DNA from: Pseudodesulfovibrio sp. zrk46
GTDB lineage: Bacteria; Desulfobacterota; Desulfovibrionia; Desulfovibrionales; Desulfovibrionaceae
DNA length: 64,000 nt
NCBI RefSeq assembly: GCF_012516435.1
Contig: NZ_CP051216.1
Location: 870,001-934,000 of the forward strand
Reading direction: 5' to 3'
Positions 17,647 to 24,793 of the stretch are shown here, piece by piece (position 1 is the stretch's first letter; each line of letters begins with the position of its first letter). A program made the position numbers and the translations under genes. The notes under the pieces are model-generated. The model made no database searches. It saw only the letters and a program-made list of their open reading frames with translations, and was not told the origin of the DNA.

Positions 17647-18582
17647 ATGGCCCGGCGCGGCAGCAGCGAGTTTATCAACCTCACCCTGACCGAATTCCTC
17701 ATGGTGATCATCTTCATCCTGATCACCCTGCTTTTCTACACCTTCCAGAAATACCTGCCCGAGAATCACGACTCGACTCTCACCCCAAAGGAATCCGAAC
17801 TGGTGGAGGGCAACGCCACATTGTTTGCCGAGACCCTCTTCCACGTAGACACGGCAGATAACGCCACGGAGAAACCGATCTTTCAGTTCATCGACGAGAT
17901 GGAAAAGCTGCTGGCCGATCCCGATGTTCGTCAGGGATTCGAGACGACACCGCTGCCCGAGATTTGGGACACACTGGAAGCCATGGAAGAGGAAGAAGCG
18001 TACCTCCGAAAAACCATCGACACACTCAAGCAGGCCATCAAGGACGCCAAAGGCGAGACGCTCGAGCAGTTGGTCCGGGAAAAGACAAGGCTGACCAAAA
18101 AGCTCGGCACGGTCACAAAGGAGCTGAAAAAATACGAACCGCTTCACGCCGAACTGGGCACCAAGACACCGGCGGCCGCCCTGCGCAAAGTGCGGGACCG
18201 CGAAGGCCAGATGGCCGACCTGGCCGAACGAGCCAGAAAACAGGGCATCGGCAGCCCGCTCTGCTGGTCCACCAAGGACATGCCCAAGGAGTATCTCTTC
18301 TCCATCGACATCATGGAGAACGGCATGTTTCGTGTGACGCCCATTCAGCCTGAGCACCGGAACGAAGCCCTGCGCGAACTGGGCTATCCCTTTGCGAACA
18401 AGACCGTCTACCTCACCATGCAGGGATTCAAAGAGCAGATGCAACGGTTCTGGGACTACGGCATGCGTGACAACAACTGCCGCTTCATGGTCAAGGTGCG
18501 TGACCTGACCACCACCAAGGAGCGATGGAAGCAGGGGCTGGGGCTGGTGGAGAACTATTTCTACAAACTGGAGGTGCCATGA
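17647..18582 (+). CDS. MotB/ZorB-like single-TM partner protein
   Basis: A protein of 311 residues with one N-terminal transmembrane helix, LTLTEFLMVIIFILITLLFY. An acidic residue sits at the membrane entry, where MotB/ExbD/TolR/ZorB proteins carry their proton-binding Asp. The rest is presumably periplasmic: a coiled coil around residues 110-200 (EEEAYLRKTIDTLKQAIKDA), then a C-terminal globular region. I could not recognise the OmpA-like peptidoglycan-binding motif expected of MotB or ZorB. AGAGG precedes the ATG. The gene lies three bases after the ExbB/MotA-like gene, and such pairing supports the stator-like assignment more than sequence does. Confidence 0.7.
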   Translation: MARRGSSEFINLTLTEFLMVIIFILITLLFYTFQKYLPENHDSTLTPKESELVEGNATLFAETLFHVDTADNATEKPIFQFIDEMEKLLADPDVRQGFETTPLPEIWDTLEAMEEEEAYLRKTIDTLKQAIKDAKGETLEQLVREKTRLTKKLGTVTKELKKYEPLHAELGTKTPAAALRKVRDREGQMADLAERARKQGIGSPLCWSTKDMPKEYLFSIDIMENGMFRVTPIQPEHRNEALRELGYPFANKTVYLTMQGFKEQMQRFWDYGMRDNNCRFMVKVRDLTTTKERWKQGLGLVENYFYKLEVP

Positions 18583-18791
18583 GTTGTCCATATGAAAGCT
18601 CGGATGAAGCCCGCCAGTGCGTGGTGACCGCTGTCATGAAAAAGAAGGGAGAAGTGCCGCCTACTGCCACCCTGCCCCCCATCCGTCCCGGCGAAAGCTG
18701 CGAGCATTATCGCGCCCGCTGCCGTGGAGGGCTGCTCTCCCTGTTCCGGCGGATTCTTCCGAAGAGTTTTTTCAGACGAAGCCCGCGCTGA
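18579..18791 (+). CDS. Small basic protein, 70 aa, last gene of the motor-like operon
   Basis: A 70-residue protein whose ATG overlaps the stop of the preceding gene (ATGA), so it is very likely translated by coupling. It has four Cys (residues 3, 14, 41 and 48) and a strongly basic C-terminus (LLSLFRRILPKSFFRRSPR) that could be an amphipathic or nucleic-acid-binding tail. It has no recognised family. Its coding potential rests on the coupling and on codon use that matches its neighbours. Confidence 0.6.
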   Translation: MSCPYESSDEARQCVVTAVMKKKGEVPPTATLPPIRPGESCEHYRARCRGGLLSLFRRILPKSFFRRSPR

Positions 18792-18851
18792 AATATTGGC
18801 ATCTGCTCCCTGGTTCATGTACAGTTGCCAGACTGTCCACAGGGGGAATTC

Positions 18852-20297
18852 ATGCGTATTTTCATTCACTACGTCGCCGCACTGGCGCTCCTGACCATAT
18901 ATGGCGGGCAGGTGTGTCCGCTCATCGACACCCTGACCATTTTTCATTGGGGTTCGCTGCTGCTCGTCACCTTTACGCCCATGGTGGTGCTTCGCTTTTT
19001 GCTGGAGCCGCGGGTAGTGCAATCCGCGCCCGTCTATGATCAGCCGGGCCGTCAGTTCCTGTTGGAGTTCAGCCTGTTCGCCATCTTCGGACTGTTCCTG
19101 TCCATCTACGATACGGTTGTCCTTCACTTCCCGCCCATGGAGAGCGGGGCCAAGGTCATACTCGGATTCATTTCCTTCGGCTTCTTCATCGGACTGGATT
19201 TGGCTCTGGCGCGAGAGCACAAGAACGGCGAGGCCATTATTCGTGACGGCATCACCCCGCCCGAAGCATCCAGCTACACCACCCTGACCCGCAAGTTTTC
19301 CACCTTTGCCCTTGCCACGGTGGCCCTCACCGGCACCATCGTCATTCTGGCCGTGGCCAAGGACGTCTACTGGCTCTCCGAAGTGGACATGGCAAAAGAC
19401 GGCATGATGGCGCAGCTTCTGATCATGGCGGAGATCAGCTTCATCCTCGCCATTCTCTGTACCTACATTCTGACCATCATCATCTCGTACACACGCAACA
19501 TCAGGCTCTTCTTCGGCAATGAAACCAGCGTGCTGCGTCAGGTTCACTCCGGCGACCTGTCCGGCCGTGTTCCTGCACTGACCCGCGACGAGTTCGGCGA
19601 AATCGCGGCCCACACCAACACCATGATCGACGGACTGCGCGAGCGCGACCGCATCAAGTCCGTGTTCGGCAAGGCCGTCAGCCCCACCATTGCCCGCCGC
19701 CTCATGGAGCAGGAGGAAAAGGGCGTCTCACTGGGCGGTTCCCGCCAGATGCTGGTCATCCTCTTTTCCGACATCCGCAACTTCACCTCCTACACGGAAT
19801 CCAACCCGCCGGAAATGGTCATCAAGGACGTCAACGCATGGTTCACCGAGGCCGTGGCTTCGATACAGGACCACGGCGGCATCGTGGACAAGTTCATCGG
19901 CGACGGCATCCTCGCGGTCTTCGGGTTGGACGGCGACGTGGCTGCCTGTGAAAACGCGGCCCGCTGCGCCATGGATATGCAGGCCCGCCTGCAAGGGCTC
20001 GCGCCCAACCTGTGCGAACCCATGTCCGTGGGCATCGGCATCCACAAGGGCGAAGTGCTGGCAGGCATCGTGGGCTCACCCGAACGCCTCGAATTCACAG
20101 TAGTGGGCGACGTGGTCAATACCGCCTCACGCATCGAAGGCATGACCCGGGACCTCAAGGCATCGGTGCTCATTTCCAAGGCCGTATACACCGACCTCAA
20201 GACCAATATGGACCTGTCCGACTGGCGCGATTACGGTGCTCAGACACTCAAGGGCAAGGCAGAGCCCATTCACCTGTTCGGCCTTCCCATGGAATAA
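18852..20297 (+). CDS. Membrane class III adenylate/guanylate cyclase with HAMP domain
   Basis: An inner-membrane cyclase of 481 residues. About six hydrophobic segments occupy residues 1-215, followed by a HAMP-like linker (SVLRQVHSGDLSGRVPALTRDEFGEIA) and a class III catalytic domain. Metal-binding residues are in LFSDIRNFTSYTE and IVDKFIGDGILAVFG; VVGDVVNTASRIEGM carries the transition-state Asn/Arg region. The product is most likely cyclic AMP. I start at the ATG at 18852 after AGGGGGA rather than at a TTG nine codons earlier. It lies 60 bases after the motor-like operon; whether they share a transcript is not clear. Confidence 0.88.
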   Translation: MRIFIHYVAALALLTIYGGQVCPLIDTLTIFHWGSLLLVTFTPMVVLRFLLEPRVVQSAPVYDQPGRQFLLEFSLFAIFGLFLSIYDTVVLHFPPMESGAKVILGFISFGFFIGLDLALAREHKNGEAIIRDGITPPEASSYTTLTRKFSTFALATVALTGTIVILAVAKDVYWLSEVDMAKDGMMAQLLIMAEISFILAILCTYILTIIISYTRNIRLFFGNETSVLRQVHSGDLSGRVPALTRDEFGEIAAHTNTMIDGLRERDRIKSVFGKAVSPTIARRLMEQEEKGVSLGGSRQMLVILFSDIRNFTSYTESNPPEMVIKDVNAWFTEAVASIQDHGGIVDKFIGDGILAVFGLDGDVAACENAARCAMDMQARLQGLAPNLCEPMSVGIGIHKGEVLAGIVGSPERLEFTVVGDVVNTASRIEGMTRDLKASVLISKAVYTDLKTNMDLSDWRDYGAQTLKGKAEPIHLFGLPME

Positions 20298-20346
20298 TGA
20301 ACGTAAAAATAGAGACTTGAACTACTGGTTGCGCTATGGTTGGACC

Positions 20347-21111
20347 ATGATCAAAGTACTACCCTTTATCCTTGCCGTATTGCTCCTCATTCCCGGACCA
20401 GGAATGGCCGACAACTCAATCAGAGTCGTCAGCCTGAACGCTCCGCCCATGATCATGGTCAAAAACGACAAGATCACAGGGCTTGCCGCAGACTTGGCAA
20501 AGGAAGCATTTCATCGAGCAGGGTATTCCCCTCAACTCCAGCTGGTGCCGTGGAAACGTGCCCTTTACATGGTGACAAATGGCCAGGCCGATGCTCTCTT
20601 TTATGCCATCTACACAGAAGAGCGGGCCAAGGTACTGCGCTACCCTTCGATCCCCCTGTTCACCATCGACCTCGTGGCACTCAAGCGCGCCAAGTCAGCC
20701 ATAGTCATAAAGCCCAACTTCAGAGGACTGCAACAATGGGTGCTCGGTGTGGGACGTGGATTCACATACGGTCCCAAAGCACAGCGATTCATTGATGGTG
20801 CGGCCTTCAACAGGATAGAAACCACCAACAACAATGAGTTGGGATTCCGGAAACTTCTGGGGAACCGCATTGACCTGCACATCATGGACAAGGCCCTTGC
20901 GCACCACTTCCTTGCCGATCCCAAGGACGGCCACAAAGCCGACTACGTGCGGGACGAGCAGGGTGAAATCTACATAATCGACAGCCTCAAGGGATATATG
21001 GTTTTCTCTCGCCAAACGACCTCGAAAACTGATGTCGCCCTCTTCACCAAGGCCCTTGAATCCATGCACGAAGACGGCACCTATCAGAAGATTCTCGACA
21101 CATATCAATAA
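20347..21111 (+). CDS. Periplasmic solute-binding protein (SBP_bac_3 type)
   Basis: A secreted protein of 254 residues with a signal peptide (PFILAVLLLIPGPGMA) and the two-lobed fold of family 3 binding proteins: IRVVSLNAPPMIMVKNDKITGLAADLAKEAF at the N-terminus, LVPWKRALYMVTNGQADALFYAIY and a C-terminal ALESMHEDGTYQKILDTY. It has no ABC permease or ATPase nearby, so it may serve as a sensor or a redox/metal chaperone instead of a transporter. The start is the ATG at 20347; no strong ribosome site is visible. A similar protein is encoded 570 bases downstream. Confidence 0.8.
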   Translation: MIKVLPFILAVLLLIPGPGMADNSIRVVSLNAPPMIMVKNDKITGLAADLAKEAFHRAGYSPQLQLVPWKRALYMVTNGQADALFYAIYTEERAKVLRYPSIPLFTIDLVALKRAKSAIVIKPNFRGLQQWVLGVGRGFTYGPKAQRFIDGAAFNRIETTNNNELGFRKLLGNRIDLHIMDKALAHHFLADPKDGHKADYVRDEQGEIYIIDSLKGYMVFSRQTTSKTDVALFTKALESMHEDGTYQKILDTYQ

Positions 21112-21123
21112 CCATTCCTAGAG

Positions 21124-21140
21124 TTGGCACGCTTTAAGCA
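21124..21140 (+). promoter_or_regulatory. Candidate sigma-54 promoter
   Basis: TTGGCACGCTTTAAGCA matches the sigma-54 consensus: perfect TTGGCACG at -24 and GC at -12 with the required spacing, though AA replaces TT before the GC. It would start RNA about 140 bases upstream of the 107-residue protein gene at 21295. The rest of the gap to 21294 contains no gene. Confidence 0.45.
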
Positions 21141-21294
21141 ACATTCGCAGTAACGGGAACAACTGCCGAGCCCGGACGGTCACCGTCTCCTGAACTCGTC
21201 TCCTCGTTGGTGTTAAAAAGACTTCTTATTCAAGCTGCATACCGCTTCTTTTCCGACCTCCGAATGGTTCGGCGCAGGCCGACAGGAGGTCGTC

Positions 21295-21618
21295 ATGTTT
21301 TTGAACAGTGCGCAATCCCGACACGCCAATGCACTTGGCTGGAGTCCTGAGAAGACCTTTTCGGTGAACATCACCGATGTCTGGATCAGCCGCGACGTGC
21401 AGGTATCCATAGGGCGTCAGCTCAACGCCCTGTGCATCAGCTATGATCTGCCCTACTCCATGCTCCGCGAAATGCTGGTGCAGGAACTCTTCTGGCACGA
21501 AGAGTCCGGCAGGCTCGGGCTGAGCATCGAGGTTCGCGATTCCGATGTGGATTCCATCTACATCGAAATCCCCGAGTCCCACTGGGGATTCAGGGAAGAG
21601 CAGAACGCGACACAGTAG
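21295..21618 (+). CDS. Conserved-looking small protein of unknown function, 107 aa
   Basis: An unrecognised protein of 107 residues, cytoplasmic by composition. A strong ribosome site, AGGAGGTCGTC, lies directly before the ATG and supports expression. The C-terminal half is acidic (LSIEVRDSDVDSIYIEIPES). A 405-base frame on the opposite strand overlaps it but has no ribosome site. It may be controlled by the sigma-54-like site upstream. Confidence 0.6.
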   Translation: MFLNSAQSRHANALGWSPEKTFSVNITDVWISRDVQVSIGRQLNALCISYDLPYSMLREMLVQELFWHEESGRLGLSIEVRDSDVDSIYIEIPESHWGFREEQNATQ

Positions 21619-21678
21619 CTTGACGGGCAACTTCCATTTATCATTGCCACTATTGGCTTTTTATCCGATAGTTGGCGA

Positions 21679-22458
21679 GTGAAACCTTCAGCCGTCATCT
21701 GCATACTGCTCCTTTTGCTGTGCCTGACCATTCCGGCGCAGGCAGAAGAATACGACCCTTGGGCTCCCAAGGAGATCTTCCTTTTCGGCATGCCGTATCT
21801 CGGTTCCTCCGTATCGGAGCGGAACAAGGGGCTGATCCCGGAAGTCCTGAAGGCGGTATACGAGCCGATAGGCATTGAGTTCCGGCACAGAGAACTCCCG
21901 TATGTCCGGGCCATTGAAGAGCTCAAGCTCGGCGACATCCATTGTTCCCTGGATGTGAAAGCGCGAAATCGCGGTTTTGCGCAGGGCAAATATATTCTGG
22001 GCACCTACAAAATGACCGTCGCCTATCTTCGCAAGACAGGCTTCAAGGGGCTCGCCTCACTCAATGGCCAACGCGTGGCCTACCTGCACGGCTTCGGCAT
22101 CAAGGAGATGCTTAAGCTCGACTTCACTCCCCAACAGATTTTCGACCTGAGCTCCGGTTTCCACATGCTGGACCGCAATACTGTGGGGTACTTCATCGGC
22201 GACTATCGCCTGCTCCACGAAGCGCTGGAAGATTCCAAACTACCTTCCGTTGAATTCGAGTTCACCACCATCAAGGCGCTGCCAGTCTGCCCCATCTTTG
22301 CCAACACCGACGAAGGGAAAAGATACCGCGAAATCTACGATCGCCGAATGGCCAAGATCATCAAGAACGGCGACCTCGATTTCTATCTGCGCAAGGCGGG
22401 CATCGAAGAAGAGCGCATCCGCGCCATCCACGAACTCAACGCCCCTTCGACAAAGTAG
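21679..22458 (+). CDS. Periplasmic solute-binding protein-like
   Basis: A secreted protein of 259 residues: signal peptide AVICILLLLLCLTIPAQA, then a family 3-like binding fold with RELPYVRAIEELKLGDIHCSLD and an acidic C-terminal helix (DFYLRKAGIEEERI). It resembles the protein at 20347 in length and layout but not closely in sequence. The start codon is GTG with only a weak ribosome site. It is followed six bases later by a methyltransferase gene and is probably cotranscribed with it. No ABC transporter genes accompany it. Confidence 0.75.
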   Translation: MKPSAVICILLLLLCLTIPAQAEEYDPWAPKEIFLFGMPYLGSSVSERNKGLIPEVLKAVYEPIGIEFRHRELPYVRAIEELKLGDIHCSLDVKARNRGFAQGKYILGTYKMTVAYLRKTGFKGLASLNGQRVAYLHGFGIKEMLKLDFTPQQIFDLSSGFHMLDRNTVGYFIGDYRLLHEALEDSKLPSVEFEFTTIKALPVCPIFANTDEGKRYREIYDRRMAKIIKNGDLDFYLRKAGIEEERIRAIHELNAPSTK

Positions 22459-22464
22459 CTCACC

Positions 22465-23076
22465 ATGGACGAATACCGCCACGTCGCTCGTTTCTACGAT
22501 CCACTGGTGGGCCCGTTTCTTCGCCCCATCCACAGGGCCATGCTCACACCGCTTCATTCCCGAAAAAGCAGCACCCTCATTGACCTGTGCTGCGGCACTG
22601 GCACCCTCGCGGCCATGGCTGCCGAGGCAGGAATCACGGCAACCGGGGTAGACCTGTCTGCTCCCATGCTGGACGTAGCTCGAGGAAAATCTCCCGACGT
22701 CACATTCATTCATTCCGATGCCACCGCCGTGCCCCTTGAGGACGCCAGCTTCGATGCCTGCACCATCAGCTTCGCTCTGCATGAAAAGCCGCTCCCGGTG
22801 GCCGAAGCCATACTCGCCGAGACGCGCCGCCTGATCCGGCCCGGGGGACTGCTTGTGGTAGCCGACTACCGTTTCCCTCAGTCACGACGATCATTCTTTA
22901 CCGGTCTTGGCATCCGCATCATCGAGCGCATGGCGGGCCGCGATCACTTCACTCATTTCCGCACGTACATGGACAATGGGGGCACTCAATCGTTCCTCGC
23001 TCGCAGCGGATTGCCGGGCAATCCCACCGCAACCCATCTCAACGGCTGGGTCGGACTGTTCGTGCATGTAATCTAA
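22465..23076 (+). CDS. Class I SAM-dependent methyltransferase
   Basis: A protein of 203 residues with the Methyltransf_11 core: motif I LIDLCCGTGTLAAMAAEAG, the acidic strand ATGVDLSAPMLDVAR, then DATAVPLEDASFDACTIS and a late strand LIRPGGLLVVADYRF. These bind S-adenosylmethionine. The overall size and the YDPLVGPF opening resemble UbiE-like small-molecule methyltransferases; the substrate is unknown. It lies in a two-gene unit with the upstream binding protein, and its stop codon abuts the terminator of the convergent chaperone gene. Confidence 0.85.
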   Translation: MDEYRHVARFYDPLVGPFLRPIHRAMLTPLHSRKSSTLIDLCCGTGTLAAMAAEAGITATGVDLSAPMLDVARGKSPDVTFIHSDATAVPLEDASFDACTISFALHEKPLPVAEAILAETRRLIRPGGLLVVADYRFPQSRRSFFTGLGIRIIERMAGRDHFTHFRTYMDNGGTQSFLARSGLPGNPTATHLNGWVGLFVHVI

Positions 23077-23112
23077 AAAAAAGAAAGGCATCTCCCACAA
23101 TGGGAGATGCCT
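23075..23112 (-). terminator. Terminator of the Spy-like gene (probably bidirectional)
   Basis: A perfect stem AGGCATCTCCCA / TGGGAGATGCCT at 23086-23112. On the minus strand it is followed by TTTCTTTTTTTT, a strong tract. It also ends the methyltransferase gene from the other side. Confidence 0.9.
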
Positions 23113-23135
23113 ACGCGCGAGAGGAGATGTTCCGT

Positions 23136-23714
23136 CTATGAACGGGTCTCTTCCAAATTCTTGGGACCGTCAGGACCGCCGGGGCCACGACCTTCAGGAC
23201 CGCCAGGGCCTTCCGGGCCACCGGGGCCACGCTTGGAGTGCATGCGTTCCATACGCTCCATGCGATCCTTGATCATCTTGACGAACTCGGTCTTCTGTTC
23301 CTTGTTCAGCATGTCATAAATCTTGAGCATGGCGTCGATCTGGTAGGAGAAGTCATCCGGCATGACGCGCACTTCCTGCTTCATGGTCTTGGCCAGCATG
23401 CGTACATCAGGCTGTTCCTTTTCCATTTCAATACGGACAGCTTCATGCAGGGTGTCACGGCGAGCCTTGGCCTCTTCCATCTTGGCAGCCATCTGCTTGC
23501 GAATGGCGGAATACTTGGTCTGCTGGGCCGAGGTCAGCTCAAGCTCCTGCATGGCGTAATCGAGCTTGGAAAGGACACGCTCTTTCATGTTGTCCTTCCC
23601 CTTGGGCCCGAACCCGCCCTTGAAACCGGAGACAGCCATTCCACTGGTGGCCAGAACCATGACCAGAACCAAGGATCCCAATACGATCCACCGCTTGTTT
23701 TGCATCTTCTTCAT
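23136..23714 (-). CDS. Spy/CpxP-family periplasmic chaperone-like protein
   Basis: A secreted protein of 192 residues. The signal peptide is WIVLGSLVLVMVLATSGMA. The mature part is helical and basic, with two LTxxQ-like motifs, LTSAQQTKYSAIRKQM (about residue 60) and LNKEQKTEFVKMIKDR (about 139), as in Spy and CpxP, which bind unfolded proteins or metal in the periplasm. The last 35 residues form a Gly-Pro-rich collagen-like tail (GPGGPEGPGGPEGRGPGG) that is absent from classical Spy. GGAGG precedes the ATG. It is a single gene with its own terminator. Confidence 0.82.
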   Translation of the reverse strand: MKKMQNKRWIVLGSLVLVMVLATSGMAVSGFKGGFGPKGKDNMKERVLSKLDYAMQELELTSAQQTKYSAIRKQMAAKMEEAKARRDTLHEAVRIEMEKEQPDVRMLAKTMKQEVRVMPDDFSYQIDAMLKIYDMLNKEQKTEFVKMIKDRMERMERMHSKRGPGGPEGPGGPEGRGPGGPDGPKNLEETRS

Positions 23715-23810
23715 ATTTTCCTCCGTAGTTGGTGTTCATTCGATGAGTCGCAATCTACGGAGCAACCGTTAAACCCTCATTTTACAGGGGTTAAAGGATG
23801 TAAAACCATG

Positions 23811-24536
23811 TTAAGAAAGAACACCCAACGCAGCCTCGTCTACAAACCAAAGCGTTTCTTCAGATTCAACCCGGGCTGCGGGATAGCGACTGCCTGCTTC
23901 AGGATCGCTCAATATCTCATTGAAAACATCCTTTTTCCCCTGCCCCACAACAAGAAAGAGTGCCAGACGGGCAGCATTCAACACCGGAAATGTTAAGGTC
24001 ACGCGATCGACAGCAGGATTCGCCGGGGGAGCAATGACTGGAGCGACCCATCCCTGTGCATCCAGCGCATCGGTCCCGGGAAAAAGCGATGCAGTATGAC
24101 CGTCTCCACCAATTCCCTGCAGGAGAAAATCAAATCTTGGAATTCCATCTGTGCCAAAGACCGATTCCAGGTCTGCGCTCATTACCTCAGTGGCTCTGAC
24201 TGCACCAAGCTCGCCCTGTATCCGAAATACTTGAGACTCAGGGACAGGCACAACACTCAGGAGCTTCTTATGAGCCATGAGGTAATTGCTCCACTCATGT
24301 TCAGGACCGACGGCTCGATCATCTCCCCAGAAGACAAATGTCTTTTCCCAAGGAAAGACATCCCGAAAAGGCTCTTCGGCCAACAGCTCAAACAGTAATC
24401 CCGGAGTGGAGCCACCGGACAAGGCCAGCACAAAGCGACCATGCTCCTCAACTGCCTGTTGCGCTCTCTCCAACATGAGCTCGGCCGCAGCCATGCTCAC
24501 CCCAGCAGCATCTTGAAATACGTAAAAATCAACCAT
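23811..24536 (-). CDS. pgl: 6-phosphogluconolactonase
   Basis: A cytosolic enzyme of 241 residues that hydrolyses 6-phosphogluconolactone in the oxidative pentose-phosphate pathway. Family motifs are LALSGGSTPGLLFELL near residue 38, VFWGDDRAVGPEHEWSNY near 66 and LLQGIGGDGHTASLFPG near 138. The length is normal for the DevB/Pgl family. GGAG lies eight bases before the ATG. It stands alone here, without zwf or gnd. The gap of about 255 bases after it holds a terminator and a repeat belonging to the nrdJ side. Confidence 0.92.
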   Translation of the reverse strand: MVDFYVFQDAAGVSMAAAELMLERAQQAVEEHGRFVLALSGGSTPGLLFELLAEEPFRDVFPWEKTFVFWGDDRAVGPEHEWSNYLMAHKKLLSVVPVPESQVFRIQGELGAVRATEVMSADLESVFGTDGIPRFDFLLQGIGGDGHTASLFPGTDALDAQGWVAPVIAPPANPAVDRVTLTFPVLNAARLALFLVVGQGKKDVFNEILSDPEAGSRYPAARVESEETLWFVDEAALGVLS

Positions 24537-24630
24537 AAATCATACTCCATACACTTCACATCACAAAGCGTGTCCAACCCTCTTCAAAAACAACGACTAA
24601 TGAATATCCGCCAACCCACCACAAGCCAAT

Positions 24631-24668
24631 GAAAAAGACGACCGGAACGTTAGTTCCGGTCGTCTTTG
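24631..24668 (-). terminator. Rho-independent terminator downstream of nrdJ
   Basis: A 14-bp stem AAGACGACCGGAAC / GTTCCGGTCGTCTT with loop GTTA, followed on the minus strand by TTTTTC. It lies about 130 bases beyond the nrdJ stop codon, past the repeat element in the gap. Confidence 0.82.
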
Positions 24669-24704
24669 AGTCGACATTAATGCAGCGAAAAGTGGCCAGT
24701 TTGC

Positions 24705-24780
24705 CGTAGCTGCAAGGCGTGTAGCGTGCAGCGGAGGCTTTCCACCGCAAATGCCACATAACGCAGCAGATGCGGTAAAA
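24705..24780 (+). repeat. Dispersed element bounded by AGCTGCAAGGCG and AACGCxGCAGATGCG, copy 1
   Basis: AGCTGCAAGGCG at 24708-24719 and CATAACGCAGCAGATGCGG at 24757-24775 bound a short non-coding core. The same pair of end motifs occurs, inverted and with a longer core, at 59838-59984. Both copies lie in 3' gaps. Confidence 0.5.
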
Positions 24781-24793
24781 TCGCCGCTCTTCG

